A stretch of DNA of 64,000 nt, taken from Luidia sarsii (Eukaryota; Echinodermata; Asteroidea; Paxillosida; Luidiidae). The translations under genes and the position numbers were made by a program. Shown piece by piece: positions 42,160 through 53,663 of the stretch (position 1 is its first letter; every line of letters begins with the position of its first letter). The stretch covers positions 19,014,607-19,078,606 of the forward strand of contig OX465107.1 of the NCBI GenBank assembly GCA_949987565.1. The letters are read 5' to 3'. The notes under the pieces are model-generated. The model saw nothing but the letters and a program-made list of their open reading frames with translations. It was not told the DNA's origin and searched no databases.

Positions 42160-42280
42160 GTTTCATTCCAATTAAATGATTTACATTGTATTTTGATTGT
42201 TTGAAATAAAGCAATTTTTCTATTGATGAATTTCTTGAAATGTGAAATTTAATATAATATACAACATTAAATTTAATCCC
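42160..42280 (+). repeat. Leader of satellite array, shared with antisense copy
   Basis: TGATTTACATTGTATTTTGA, GAAATAAAGCA and TCTATTGATGAAT match, in reverse complement, 55930-56055 next to the antisense satellite units. The leader and array therefore travel together. Confidence 0.65.
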
Positions 42281-44262
42281 CAGGGATGTAACGTACTGAA
42301 AATGTTTCTTCTTCAAATTACCAAGTACAAACCCAACCTATAAGTATCTGAAATTTCGACCAAAATGTCAACTGGTGCGCATGGCGTGTCCTGGGTGTCC
42401 CAGGGTCTGTAACTTCAAGGTTGCAGGTTCGATCCCCAGGAATGTAACGTAACATTTTTCTTCTTCAAATTACCAAGTACAAACCCAAGCTATAAGTATC
42501 TGAAATTTGAACGAAAAATCAACTGGTGCGCATGGCATGTCCTGGGTGTCCCAGGGTCTGTAACTTCAAGGTTGCAGGTTCGATCCCCAGGGATGTAACG
42601 TAACATTTTTCTTATTCAAATTACCAAGTACAAACCCAACCTATAAGTATCTGAAATTTCGACCAAAAGTCAACTGGTGCGCATGGCGTGTCCTGGGTGT
42701 CCCAGGGTCTGTAACTTCAAGGTTGCAGGTTCGATCCCCAGGGATGTAACGTAACATTTTTCTTCTTCAAATTACCAAGTACAAACCCAACCTATAAGTA
42801 TCTGAAATTTCGACCAAAAGTCAACTGGTGCGCATGGCGTGTCCTGGGTGTCCCAGGGTCTGTAACTTCAAGGTTGCAGGTTCGATCCCCAGGGATGTAA
42901 CGTAACATTTTTCTTATTCAAATTACCAAGTACAAACCCAAGCTATAAGTATCTGAAATTTGAACGAAAAATCAACTGGTGCGCATGGCATGTCCTGGGT
43001 GTCCCAGGGTCTGTAACTTCAAGGTTGCAGGTTCGATCCCCAGGGATGTAACGTAACATTTTTCTTCTTCAAATTACCAAGTACAAACCCAAGCTATAAG
43101 TATCTGAAATTTGAACGAAAAATCAACTGGTGCGCATGGCATGTCCTGGGTGTCCCAGGGTCTGTAACTTCAAGGTTGCAGGTTCGATCCCCAGGGATGT
43201 AACGTAACATTTTTCTTCTTCAAATTACCAAGTACAAACCCAACCTATAAGTATCTGAAATTTCGACCAAAAGTCAACTGGTGCGCATGGCGTGTCCTGG
43301 GTGTCCCAGGGTCTGTAACTTCAAGGTTGCAGGTTCGATCCCCAGGGATGTAACGTAACATTTTTCTTATTCAAATTACCAAGTACAAACCCAACCTATA
43401 AGTATCTGAAATTTGAACGAAAAATCAACTGGTGCGCATGGCATGTCCTGGGTGTCCCAGGGTCTGTAACTTCAAGGTTGCAGGTTCGATCCCCAGGGAT
43501 GTAACGTAACATTTTTCTTATTCAAATTACCAAGTACAAACCCAAGCTATAAGTATCTGAAATTTGAACGAAAAATCAACTGGTGCGCATGGCATGTCCT
43601 GGGTGTCCCAGGGTCTGTAACTTCAAGGTTGCAGGTTCGATCCCCAGGGATGTAACGTAACATTTTTCTTATTCAAATTACCAAGTACAAACCCAACCTA
43701 TAAGTATCTGAAATTTCGACCAAAAGTCAACTGGTGCGCATGGCGTGTCCTGGGTGTCCCAGGGTCTGTAACTTCAAGGTTGCAGGTTCGATCCCCATGG
43801 ATGTAACGTAACATTTTTCTTCTTCAAATTACCAAGTACAAACCCAACCTATAAGTATCTGAAATTTCGACCAAAAGTCAACTGGTGCGCATGGCGTGTC
43901 CTGGGTGTCCCAGGGTCTGTAACTTCAAGGTTGCAGGTTCGATCCCCATGGATGTAACGTAACATTTTTCTTCTTCAAATTACCAAGTACAAACCCAACC
44001 TATAAGTATCTGAAATTTCGACCAAAAGTCAACTGGTGCGCATGGCGTGTCCTGGGTGTCCCAGGGTCTGTAACTTCAATGTTGCAGGTTCGATCCCCAG
44101 GGATGTAACGTAACATTTTTCTTCTTCAAATTACCAAGTACAAACCCAACCTATAAGTATCTGAAATTTCGACCAAAAGTCAACTGGTGCGTATGGCGTG
44201 TCGTGGGTGTCCCAGGGTCTGTAACCTCAAGGTTGCAGGTTCGATCCCCGGGGAAGTCGAGT
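42280..44262 (+). repeat. 151-bp satellite with embedded tRNA-like Pol III boxes, about 13 units
   Basis: GGTTCGATCCC recurs at 42426, 42577, 42728, 42879, 43030, 43181, 43332, 43483, 43634, 43785, 43936, 44087 and 44238, exactly 151 bp apart each time. Each unit has an A-box-like segment in TGGTGCGCATGGCGTGTCC, the repeat GGTGTCCCAGGGTCTGTAAC and the B-box GGTTCGATCCC, plus an AT-rich linker (CTTCTTCAAATTACCAAGTA). Two linker types alternate irregularly (ATTTCGACC with GGCGTGTCC, ATTTGAACG with GGCATGTCC). The final unit is the most diverged, suggesting ongoing homogenisation of the interior. The T-arm is weaker than in the 40480 units. No acceptor stem forms. Confidence 0.92.
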
Positions 44263-44269
44263 CTTGAAT

Positions 44270-44420
44270 TTAATGTTTTTTAATTCTATTAAGGTAACCG
44301 AAGGTTTAAATAGATTGGTTTTTTAGGGGTGGGTGGGCGGGACTCATGAGGCTAAAGGTTCAGTGGCTCGACTGGGAACCTCAAGGCCGAGGGTTCGATC
44401 CCGAGTGGATGCAGGTCTTC
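44270..44420 (+). repeat. Second tRNA-like unit type, copy 2
   Basis: Duplicate of 41020-41160: GGTAACCGAAGGTTTAAATA, GGGGTGGGTGGGCGGGACTC, GACTGGGAACCTCAAGGCCG, then GGGTTCGATCCCGAG. It is followed by a short CCTCCCCAGATCACC-type simple repeat (44425-44505). Confidence 0.65.
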
Positions 44421-44424
44421 CCAG

Positions 44425-44505
44425 AAACACAGGCCTCCCCAGATCAACCGGCCTCCCCAGATCACCCGGCCTCTCCAGAATCCCTGGCCTCCCCAGATCA
44501 CCAAC
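44425..44505. repeat. Short GGCCTCCCCAGATCACC repeat
   Basis: About five imperfect units of 18 bp (CAGGCCTCCCCAGATCAAC, CCGGCCTCTCCAGAATCCC and variants). Any reading frame over it is low-complexity. Confidence 0.6.
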
Positions 44506-44654
44506 CCGCGGCGGTTCGGAGACCTGTGGCGCCCCCTCTACCCCACTAGATAAAATAAAATAAAATGGAATTTTACCCTTTTTAAGACAGGTTAAATGTC
44601 GAAACAAAAGTTAAAAGGCATTATTTATTTAATTTGAAACTCGAACAAGGACCC

Positions 44655-44735
44655 TGACATCGCCAGGACTCGAACTCGGGTCACCAAGTTAGAAGTTAGA
44701 GAGTATATCCGCTACACCAACACCTCCTTCTTACT
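44655..44735 (-). repeat. tRNA-like sequence, antisense
   Basis: On the minus strand: GGAGGTGTTGGTGTAGCGGA (A-box-like), TATACTCTCTAAC, then GACCCGAGTTCGAGTCCTGG (T-arm/B box) and CGATGTCA. The T-arm is partly paired and the acceptor ends do not match, so it is probably a tRNA-derived repeat. A dedicated tRNA predictor would settle it. Confidence 0.4.
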
Positions 44736-45372
44736 TAAAAAACTTGGAACTAATATATAAAGCATCGTATTGAAAGTTAAAAGAAAATAAATAAGTACAA
44801 ACAATATATAAGTACAAACAATATATAAGTACAAAAACTGCTATCTACAGTATGTCAACAGTTCCAACTACAAGTGGGAATGAAGTTTACCATTGTGATT
44901 TCTAAAGTGAAATTGTCTAAAGTCCCCATTTTTAGGGTACCATAAAAAAATGAACAAATTTAGCCAAACACGAGCAGAATGTGTTTTTAAATGTTATGGC
45001 AATAAATATCCTCTCAGTGGGATGGAATTACAGGGAACTTAGGCAATCATTTGGATCTGAATGTCCGAAATACTAAAAGTGACATTGTAAATGAAAACAT
45101 ATATATGAGTTATTAATGTACATGTACTTGGAACAAACGAATGACACAGGAAACATGTCAATTTACTGTACAGAAGAATATTCTTATTTCAATCTCACCA
45201 TCCACTGACCATGTATGAAATGTCATTAAAACCAGAATAGAGCATAGTTAAATCATTCAAGCACAGCATGAATTACTGCACCAATACCTTATCTTCATAT
45301 CTGTGAATGACTTTAAAGATTTTGTGGACATCTTCACCCTAAACCCTTGTTTATCTAACACAGATCAAAATA

Positions 45373-45466
45373 TTAATCTTGAAATTTAGTGGGCCCACTA
45401 AATTTTAAGATTTGCATTTTGGTAATTTTAGTCAGTAAGCAGTTTGCAACATTTTTGTATATCACT
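45373..45466. mobile_element. 94-bp PLE-tail insertion with 14-bp target-site duplication
   Basis: Flanked by CACAGATCAAAATA at 45359-45372 and again at 45467-45480. The duplicate locus at 53664-54857 has a single CACAGATCAAAATA at the corresponding point, an empty site. The insert is family B: GAAATTTAGTGGG directly joined to CCCACTAAATTTTAAGATTT, then TTTTAGTCAGTAAGCAGTTT and TTTTTGTATATCAC. The ribozyme-like hairpin is missing from its centre. Confidence 0.8.
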
Positions 45467-45778
45467 CACAGATCAAAATAAATCAAATGTCCTTCCCATT
45501 CTCCCTCATAGTATTCCCACGGTTTTTGATTGAACAGAACTGCAATTTTATAGAGCTTTATGGCTAAACACAGCGTCGCTAACATGTGTAAAAGTGTTTG
45601 TAGATCGAGAGTTCGAGACTATACGCAATCCCCACGCATAATTCTACTAGTGATCAAAGCGAAAAGACATAAATATGCAAAGAATTATAATATTTTTTAT
45701 CACACATTTAGGCATAAAATGTCAAAAATGTTGATTAATATTTGTAGTTAAAATTGAAATGATTGAACAAGCCTAATT

Positions 45779-45995
45779 GACCAATCAGACGGGGTTGTCT
45801 CCGTTGTGATGTCACACCCCCGCAATGATCGGCGGCCCCTTCAAAAAGATGGCAGGTTGTGGGAACGCAAATTCGACCACTGAATTCCACGATTTTTCCC
45901 TCTTTATGAAGCTAGTAGGTGAATAGCACATAGGTAATTGTAGGTTGTTTTTAACACCCAATCAGATAAGCCAACATTTTTCTGTGGGTTGCATT
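45779..45995. mobile_element. Foldback-family single arm
   Basis: AAAGATGGCAGGTTGTGGGA, CGATTTTTCCCTCTTTATGA, GTAATTGTAGGTTG and AATCAGATAAGCCAACATTT correspond to the right arm of 41578-42116. The copy within the duplication partner is at 54618-54856. Confidence 0.65.
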
Positions 45996-46005
45996 CCCCT
46001 TTGAA

Positions 46006-46879
46006 GAACTCGAGCTATTCAAAGTCACACCTTCTTAAACATTACGAAGTGATTAAACTTATACTTCTTTTCAGTAAAAGGAAACTGATTAACACACATT
46101 GCAATCACAATATTCATACGGTTCTTCATCGAAAAAAGTGTGCAGAAGCAGTGAAAAAAAGGACTTTTACAAATCAACATTAATATTTCAACAGTGAACA
46201 ATACTTTTCTGACAAGGATACTCCTCTCCAAACATTGTGTACAAAACATGATTTGAAATTAGGGAACGATTGCTTCTTAATTCCAAAGAGGAACCTATTT
46301 CTTGAATTGTGATAAGAAATCGCACGGAAAGACATTCAAACTCAATCACACATTAAAACTACATTTTCTTTTCACTTTCATCTCACATTTTCAACCAAAG
46401 CCTTAACTGCAGTGAATAGACCAGGACAAATATAGTGGCAAGTTTTGTCTACAAACCCAACCGTGAGGTTTCATGTATTTTCCCATGAATTTTCAAACGG
46501 CTGACTTCATGTACTGACCAAAGATATGCCGATTTCATTAATGGACAGGCTCTGACGATTCGATCAAAACAGGACCTTCATTAAAAAAGCACCACACATT
46601 TGAAATAATATATGAAATAACGATGACAACATATCCACATTTTAGGACAAGATCAGAGATCACTGATTGTTATGGAAATATAGGCGGACATAGGTCAGTT
46701 CTTTTGTATGACAAAGGAAAGGCTGTCCATGGGGAGATAAAAGAGGATGTCCATGGTGTCCGTGGCGAAGCAATGTTCTTCGCGGTGCCTGGGACAAGCT
46801 ATCGAGGGTGAGTGGTGAGACAGGGGAGGCGTCTGTGATGCAAGGCCAGCACCAGGGCCCCCTGTCTGAAGAGACGCAG
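46006..46879. other. No gene recognised
   Basis: AT-rich sequence followed by the onset of the minisatellite near 46720. No supported exon. Confidence 0.4.
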
Positions 46880-47815
46880 CGGCTGTCCCATGGTCATGGC
46901 CTGGGACACTGGCTGTCCACGTTGACACAGATGCTGTCCATGGTGTGACACAGAGGCTGTCCATGTTGTGACACACAGGCTGTCCGCGGTGAGATACAGA
47001 GGCTGTCCATGATCAGAGACACAGGCTGTCCCGTGGTGAGAGACACAGTGGCTGTCCATGGTGATACAGAGCTTGTCCACGGTTAGATACAGAGCTTGTC
47101 CATGGTGAGAGATAGAGGCTGTCCATGGTGAGAGCCACAGAGGCTGTCCATGGTGAGACACAAAGCTTGTCCATGGTGAGAGACAGAGCGTGTCATGGTG
47201 AGACAGCTTGTCCACGGTAAGATACAGAAGTTTTCCATGGTGAGAGATAGAAGCTGTCCATGGTGACTCACAGTATGTCTACGGTGAGATACAGCGGTTG
47301 TCCATGGTGAGAGATACAGAGGCTGTCCATGGTGAGAGACACAGAGGCTGTCCATGGTGAGACACAAAGCTTGTCCATGGTGAGAGACAGAGCGTGTCAT
47401 GGTGAGACAGCTTGTCCACGGTGAGATACAGAAGTTTTCCATGGTGAGAGATAGAAGCTGTCCATGGTGACTCACAGTATGTCTACGGTGAGATACAGAG
47501 GCTGTCCATGGTGAGAGACAGGGGCTGTCTCTGCTGAGAGACATAGACTGTCAATGGTGAGAGACGCAGAGGCTGTCCATGCTGAGAGACATAGGCTGTC
47601 CATGTTGAGACACAGAGCTTGTCCACGGTGAGACTCAGCGGCTGTCCATGGTGAGAGACGCAGAGGCTGTCCATGGTGAGAGACAAAGCGGCTGTCCATG
47701 ATGAGAGACGCAGAGGCTGTCCATGGTGAGAGAGATAGGCTGTCCATAGTGGAAGACATAGGCTGTCCATGGTGGGAGACATAGGCTGTCCATGGTGAGT
47801 CACACTGAGTCTGTC
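46720..47815 (-). repeat. Minisatellite with 204-bp higher-order repeat
   Basis: Irregular units of about 20-27 bp built on GGCTGTCCATGGTGAGAGAC plus ACAGA. A block of about 204 bp is duplicated in tandem (for example ACAGAGGCTGTCCATGGTGA followed by GACACAAAGCTTGTCC at 47137 and 47341). Long minus-strand frames rich in SHHGQPL.LTMDSL reflect the repeat. No start, splice or domain evidence makes them a gene. Confidence 0.85.
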
Positions 47816-48815
47816 TGCATGCGTTAAGAGCACACAGAAATGTTGCCGAGATGCATGGAGTATTCACAGAGACTTCAAGTAATAAAGGGAACAAAACATA
47901 TGTCAATTTAAACCAAATAAGATATTAATTTCATCGGTATTACTATTTCTTATTCAAACTTTGGAAAATTGGACGATTTTTAATTTTTTGGAGTTCTTGT
48001 TTTTAGTTTTATCTCATAGAAAGCAATTAAACATTCACAAAAACGTTTCATGCGCATGTTTGACTTGATTTCAGTCAAAACAGTTTTGTTCGTAATCTGA
48101 CCAAATTCTCAATTGAGGTTTTGAATTAGTTGGTGCAAGGATAAAGACGATCCAGCAGCCAACAACATCCTGGTAAGGTTAGTCAAACAGGGCCACCACG
48201 TGAAGGTCCCAGGATACCAGCCCCGCAGGCTTTGCGTGATTGTAGGGTCCATTGCTTGACAAGGTTGCGCCTGACCATGTTTCTACTCTGTCACATCCTG
48301 TGAAATAAAATGCAGTCAAGAGTCAACCGATTCCTTTGCAGTAAGGCTTACTCATGTGAAATATTTGTTTGGAATTTATTTCGGGAAAAATGTCAATGAA
48401 AACTTGGAGTGGACAACTCTGGATTAAGGTACCAGTGCTCTTCCCCGCCTTTACATGGCGACCTTTCCAAAAAGTCAACTAGTTTACTTCTTTCTTTACC
48501 CCTGGAATGGATGCTGCTCTAGCAAAGAGCTGTTTGGAAGGAAATCTATCACCGATGGTTCATAACTTTAAGACGAGGACATCATTGGCACGCGTGTTGT
48601 CAGCTTCGTATGGATTTCTTGTAAGGTCAGATCCCGCCCATGCTATACGGGAAGGGGGCGTCGTGTTCGACCAACTATCGCCATTGTCTTCCACACAGCT
48701 CAAAACGCGTTAGCAGAAAAAGAAGCAACCCCGATTAGCAAAGAAATTCGTCGGTATTTGCTAAAGACTAAAGATACTTAGGGCGAGACGTTCTTCTTAT
48801 CAATATATGAAGGGA
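47816..48815. other. No gene recognised
   Basis: Intergenic. Open frames such as 48507-48713 lack motifs or splice context. Confidence 0.4.
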
Positions 48816-48816
48816 T

Positions 48817-48945
48817 ATACAAAAATGTTGCAAACTGCTTACTGACTAAAATTACCAAAATGCAAATCTTAAAATTTAGTGGGCTTGACGTTTCGATCCT
48901 AGCAGGACCTGGCGTTTTAATCCTAGGTTCTGCTAGGATCGAAGG
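48817..48945. mobile_element. PLE-type repeat (family B), internally deleted
   Basis: ATGTTGCAAACTGCTTACTG, AAATCTTAAAATTTAGTGGG and CTTGACGTTTCGATCCTAGC, then AGGACCTGGCG and a facing TCTGCTAGGATCGAA. Arms partly pair; the CTTTGAGAAAG segment is missing. Confidence 0.6.
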
Positions 48946-51009
48946 GATTAACAATGTCCCAAGACGTCATAATTTCAGTGCAAGTGTACAACATAATAAT
49001 AGGGGGAATACTTGTCTCCTATAAATATAGATTCGAACACTGCACAGTGTGCATAATGAATTTTAGTGGTGTTATATCAAAATAGAGTTGGAGAAAGAAA
49101 GCCAGTTCTTGCAAGCCCACAGCAGCAAATACGAATTTGCACTCAGGGTACATGAAAATCTTCATAATTATTATGTACTGATTATTTGGCTAAGATGAAT
49201 CTCAGCACTTTAACGGAGGGGAGCTCTGACTGGTTTGAGAACAGGTTTTCATATCTTTTTTTTTTTTGCTTTTCCGTCATTACTGAGTAGCAGGAAAGGC
49301 CTTTTTTGTTTGTCCTGATTTCATCTCTTTTTTCCCTTACACAATGCCCATTTACTTACGGTACGGTGGTGACTATTTTTAAATCGCATGTGTGCATAAT
49401 AGGCCTACACAGATGGACCGAAGAATACCCGTGGAATGTGAAATAGATGCGCATGCTTGCAAATTGATTCGGGAACTTTTAGCCAAAATGACAGTATCGT
49501 GGGAACCCCCGTTTTCGACGCTTCACGTTTTCGACGCTTAGCCTTCTAACTCACATCGCACTATGAAAACAACTCCGTATAACGATCTCAGACTTCGTAT
49601 CTTACAGTTGGTTTCCTGCTCTTGTCCGTCACCGAAAATGTGGAAATGTAAGGCTTTTCCAGTAGGCCAAACTCGTGTTATTCAAAAAGTTGCTCTTTTG
49701 GGGTCTATTTTCCTAGGTACAAAATTGGCAGTTGCTTCGAAGCTCCAGTTTTCTTTATTGTTGGTCCTAAAAAAAATCTTAGTGTACCATAACAAACCCC
49801 AACATCCGTAGAAAAAAAATATATCACGCAACTTGAGGCAGTCCGTTCAGGGTAAAAACTATGGAGCCTCCTATAGGGCGTCTCGCTTATATATATTTTT
49901 TTATTTTTTTTTATTATTATTTAAAGACAAAAATTAACATGGCCCAATAGGCTTTTTTTTTTATGAAAAAAATAAAAGGGCAGCTAGAGAAAGTACCAAG
50001 AAGGAGGAAATGTGTCTCTGGAGTGACATTGGGAAAGGTCATAACTGAAGAAGCAGCGAGAAAGAGGATTGTGGAGTTTTTTTTAAACGTCACAAAAGAA
50101 GACATCAACCAGACCAATACGTTTTAAGCATAAATTATGAATGATTTGAGGAAAGTGTTAGAAGCAGTGTGGAAAAACAAAAACAAAGATGAACACAAAA
50201 AAACATACAGGGAAGAATTTTACAGTGCCACACAGCATTTTGAGTTATTTTAAGAATCTATTTTGCGTTTGGCTGCACTGGGACACCTTACTAAACACCA
50301 CTGACGAAAATAGGTGACGATGCTTGCTGCGCGGTGCGCCGCGGACGTCAACAAAACCGGGTAATCTTACGGAAGTGACAGGCTTGATCAACCTTCTCTA
50401 TGATTATTCTAATAGTCTGTGGTGTGGAGAAAGTGACTGGGACCTCTTTTAGTGTGAAACTTTCGTCCACATTGTTCAGTTTGAAGAAAAGTCCTTATAT
50501 CGTCGAAAACCGGTTATTGGAGGATACAAGTACATTCCACTGTGCTTATGGCTTTATACAAAAAACACACAAGAGAAACAGACACACGGCCGCTAGTTAA
50601 TGGCTTTTTCCCGCTTCTGTGGCAAGTTACATCTGCATAGTTTTATAAGACAGATTAAAATTGTATTATAACACGGATTAAAAATAGTTTGAAGTGTTGT
50701 CATTCAATGGAGGCTGAAATAAATCCGAGGCGGATATAGGCAGCATCTGAAGTGGTCAGCGTAACTCACTCGACAAGGCATTAATTTATGACAGTAATAG
50801 AGAAGAATGGTCAGCCTATACCTCTGTGAACATACCACTCCAGAACATCGACATTCACTTTGATCAACACGGATCTTGTTTTCTTGTCATCACGTCCGCA
50901 GAAATAAAAACTTTAAAACATTCCATAAACAAATGCACTACCAATGTCACCCAAATAAATGTAAAACTGTTTTTGAACTTTTGAAGAATTTTGAAACATT
51001 GGAAACTTG
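48946..51009. other. No gene recognised
   Basis: AT-rich intergenic DNA with poly-A/T runs around 49890-49975. Short open frames (49563-49811, 50400-50600) show no recognisable motif. Confidence 0.4.
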
Positions 51010-51180
51010 GCAAAGAAAACTTTGACTGAACCGGGACTTTAGGCCGAGACCTCTGGTTTTGCGCACCAGCGCTCTTTCCATCTGAGCTATCCAGTCTTTA
51101 AATAGATGGTAGCCTTTCCAAATAGTCAACCCTCTTTGCCTGGGTGGGGGCGCCAATAAGAAGAAATTCAACCATTAACT
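51010..51180 (-). repeat. tRNA-derived SINE, antisense copy
   Basis: Minus-strand head CTGGATAGCTCAGATGGAAA, GAGCGCTGGTGCGCAAAACC, AGAGGTCTCGGCC, degenerate B box. Just outside it lies the family body TGGGTGGGGGCGCCAATAAG. The head reads like a tRNA with 7-nt anticodon-loop region, but the T-arm is mutated. Confidence 0.6.
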
Positions 51181-51399
51181 GCCGTATACCTCCAGGGAAC
51201 ACGCCCCAGCTTTCATTCAGATGCAAACTCCAATTGCCGTAAACCTAGATACATTAGTGGAACTTCATATTTTTCTGGCTACATCAGCTCGGGGATCACA
51301 CAAAGCGGATGCAGCTTTTTCAATTCAATTGAATTTTAAATCTTCAAAATTTATTTGAGAAAATCAAGTAAATTTGCATTTTGCAAATTTAAATTTTGC

Positions 51400-51500
51400 A
51401 AAGAAACCTCTGTCTGGGCCGGTACTTGACCGAGAGACCACCGATTTCCCGTACGAGCACTCTTACCATCTGAGCTATCAAGCCCTTAGATGGTGGCCTG
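51400..51500 (-). repeat. tRNA-derived SINE, second antisense copy
   Basis: Minus-strand GGGCTTGATAGCTCAGATGG, TAAGAGTGCTCGTACGGGAA, TCGGTGGTCTCTCGGTCAAG. Same head as 51010-51180 with a diverged anticodon region. Confidence 0.6.
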
Positions 51501-52112
51501 GCAAGATTTTAGTTTAGCACTGTCTGGCACAACCACTTGCAAACTATATTAGACTTGAAGTCTTGCCTAGAATCATGACTTTGTGAGGCGAGTGTCAGCC
51601 GGACGACTGTCCGCAGATTTTCTACATAATAATAATAATAATAATAATTTTGTTCCCACCTTTTTACGATGAGTGCATTAAGGCAAAATCTGTTTCGGCA
51701 TGTGGTTTTTGCCAGCAGAGCCAATTTTTTATATACATAACAAATGGGCGCTCTATTGTGGATTTACTGTTATTTTTGTCACCAACCTTTCACGGCGTAC
51801 GTATTAAACTAATATCTTGGCCCCGTATCTTTCTTGCTGGGAGGTGTTATTTACGTTTGACGTACGCACCCACAGCCCCAATATTGGTCAGCAATTATTA
51901 CGAATCATGGATAAATCAACTCTCCCGCGAGACCCCTGAAAACGGAATGTTTTGTGGGCACAGGTAGGCCTTGTGAATAATTTGTCCTTGCGTTTCATTT
52001 TAGTCAATGAGTTTGTTCATTTAGTGTTAATCAGCATTTCATTTTTAGCAATGGCAACAAAATGCCGTGTTGAAACAATCTGACAGTGACAGACCCTCAC
52101 ACGCGTTGTTGT
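51500..52112. other. No gene recognised
   Basis: A 105-codon open frame at 51650-51967 has no family signature or splice support. An (AAT)n microsatellite lies at about 51627-51648. Confidence 0.4.
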
Positions 52113-52121
52113 TATTATCAA

Positions 52122-52304
52122 CGCAGTGGCTGTTGTTACGGCAGTCGTCCGTATGGTTCCCTGGCTTCACAGTATTTGTCAGGATGTTTAGCTCTTGGAA
52201 CCAGACTATCAGCTAATAGACTGGTTCAACCAGCCTGCAATGCTGACGAAATACAATCAAGTCAGGGAACCACACGGACGACTGCCGTAACAACAGCCAC
52301 TGCG
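52122..52304. mobile_element. 183-bp MITE with 9-bp target-site duplication
   Basis: Terminal inverted repeats of about 42 bp begin CGCAGTGGCTGTTGTTACGG and continue CAGTCGTCCG. Both sides are flanked by TATTATCAA (52113-52121 and 52305-52313). A 9-bp duplication with long inverted repeats suggests a Mutator-like origin. Inside is a second small inverted pair (GAACCAGACTATCAGCTAAT / CTGGTTC). Confidence 0.8.
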
Positions 52305-52313
52305 TATTATCAA

Positions 52314-53663
52314 TATCACCCGGATCTTATTCATCCCGACTGACTCAAGCGTGAATTCCCAAATTCGCAAGACACGTACCTTCAACCCGTATACCGAAGA
52401 CAGGCACAGAATAGACGATGTAGGTCCAAGATAACGCAGAGCTCTCGTCCTGAAATCGGGGGGGAATTCGACCCCAAGCAGGGGAACTTAACCCGTACTG
52501 TGGACACTTCGATGTCACTCCATGACAGTCAGACAAACATGGCGGCCAAGCTGACTTGTTTTCCACGTGCGTTAGTGCAGTGGCCATTGTCTAATGGCTG
52601 GCCGTGTCCCGAATTCATCGGCTGCGGCTTCAAGTTACACGCAGGCCTATGGAAGTCGCAGTTCCCATTGTCTTATGTGGTATTTCCAGCCGCACTCAAT
52701 GAACGTTGAACCGGGACGCGGCCCAAGCATGCCCAGCGTGTTTGCAAACGGCGGTCAAAGCATTCCACAGATGGCACCCAGCCAATCATTGGCCGCCTCA
52801 CTCATGAATATGTATGATATATCAATGGACATGCGAACTGCTTTTTCAACTCGACATTCCGTCTTGCCTTCACACCACACGGGTATCGGAGAATCGTCTT
52901 TGTGCAAATGTTCATGGAGGGAGTAGAAAGCTTTCTTCTTTCGATTCAACGGTTTATTTGAAACCGAACTCAATCATCAGAAAGGCAGAACATTACAATT
53001 TAGCAATTTAGCTTGCTATGCCATTAAAACGCGTCTACCAGAGTTGTTACTTTGTCTGTCGGTCTACCTGTCTGTTTGTCTGTCTACCAGTTTGTTTATC
53101 TGTCAGATAGGTTGCTTGTTTGAGTATTTATTGTTTTAAATTGTTTTAAAGTTGAAAAATTGGCAATGAAAAATTTGAGTCAAATTTCTTTTCTTTGGCA
53201 ATTTTTCAATTAATTTTGTTCAAAAGTCCCCAGTTAATTTTCCTTTGTTTGTTTGACTATTTAGGCCTATTGTTTTGTTTGTTTTGTATCAATTTCCTTA
53301 AATCTTAATTGTAATTTATACCGTGGAATTGGTTTACTGAATATACCCGTACTTCAGTTAACCCTACTGTAAGTTAGGGGATTGGGCGTTCACTCTTTCT
53401 ATTGTACATGCTGTTTATTATCATATCCATGAGGCGCGCTACATACACGGCACGCACTGCCTGTCAACAATATGCCGGATTTTGTTTTTATAACTAAATA
53501 ATATAGTTCCTCCGTGTATAGCCTACACGCACTTGTGAATGAGCACTGCAGCCATCGCGTAACATCGTTTTGAATGGATTTCGTGAACAGCTTGAGAGGA
53601 AAGTTAGGAATGTGTTAGGAAAGTTAGGAATGTTTAGGCAGTCCAATCGGCGAAACTTGGGGC
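52314..53663. other. Region with an unsupported GC-rich open frame
   Basis: A plus-strand frame of about 110 codons at 52594-52926 contains GRGPSMPSVFANGGQ and SLAASLMNMYDISMDM, with balanced composition and a termination at TAG. A coding exon is possible, but no family, splice sites or start context could be established. The TCTGTCTGTCTACC simple repeat follows at about 53045-53105. Confidence 0.3.

Larger units (their letters stand above)
44737..46005. repeat. Segmental duplication, copy 1
   Basis: Direct repeat of 53664-54857. Shared strings in order: AACTTGGAACTAATATATAA, TATGTCAACAGTTCCAA, AGCCAAACACGAGCAGAATG, CTCTCAGTGGGATGGAATTA, TCAATCTCACCATCCACTGA, ATAATTCTACTAGTGATCAA and the foldback arm. 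Copy 1 carries a PLE-fragment insertion at 45373-45466 that copy 2 lacks; copy 2 carries about 67 bp absent here. Confidence 0.85.

Noticed and set aside
42426..44250. Cluster of 13 functional tRNA genes
   Set aside because: A and B boxes are present, but acceptor stems do not pair, the T-arm is mismatched and the anticodon arm is irregular. A satellite of tRNA-derived units fits better.
42280..44262. CRISPR-like array
   Set aside because: Units are adjacent and nearly identical over the whole 151 bp, with no unique spacers, and the context is animal nuclear DNA.
47083..47906. Minus-strand SHHGQPL/LTMDSL repeat proteins
   Set aside because: They come from a decayed minisatellite read in several frames. 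No signal peptide, domain or splice support.
52594..52926. Possible exon with MPSVFANGGQSIPQ
   Set aside because: Composition is suggestive, but no splice sites, homologous family or start context could be supported. Left as an unsupported frame.
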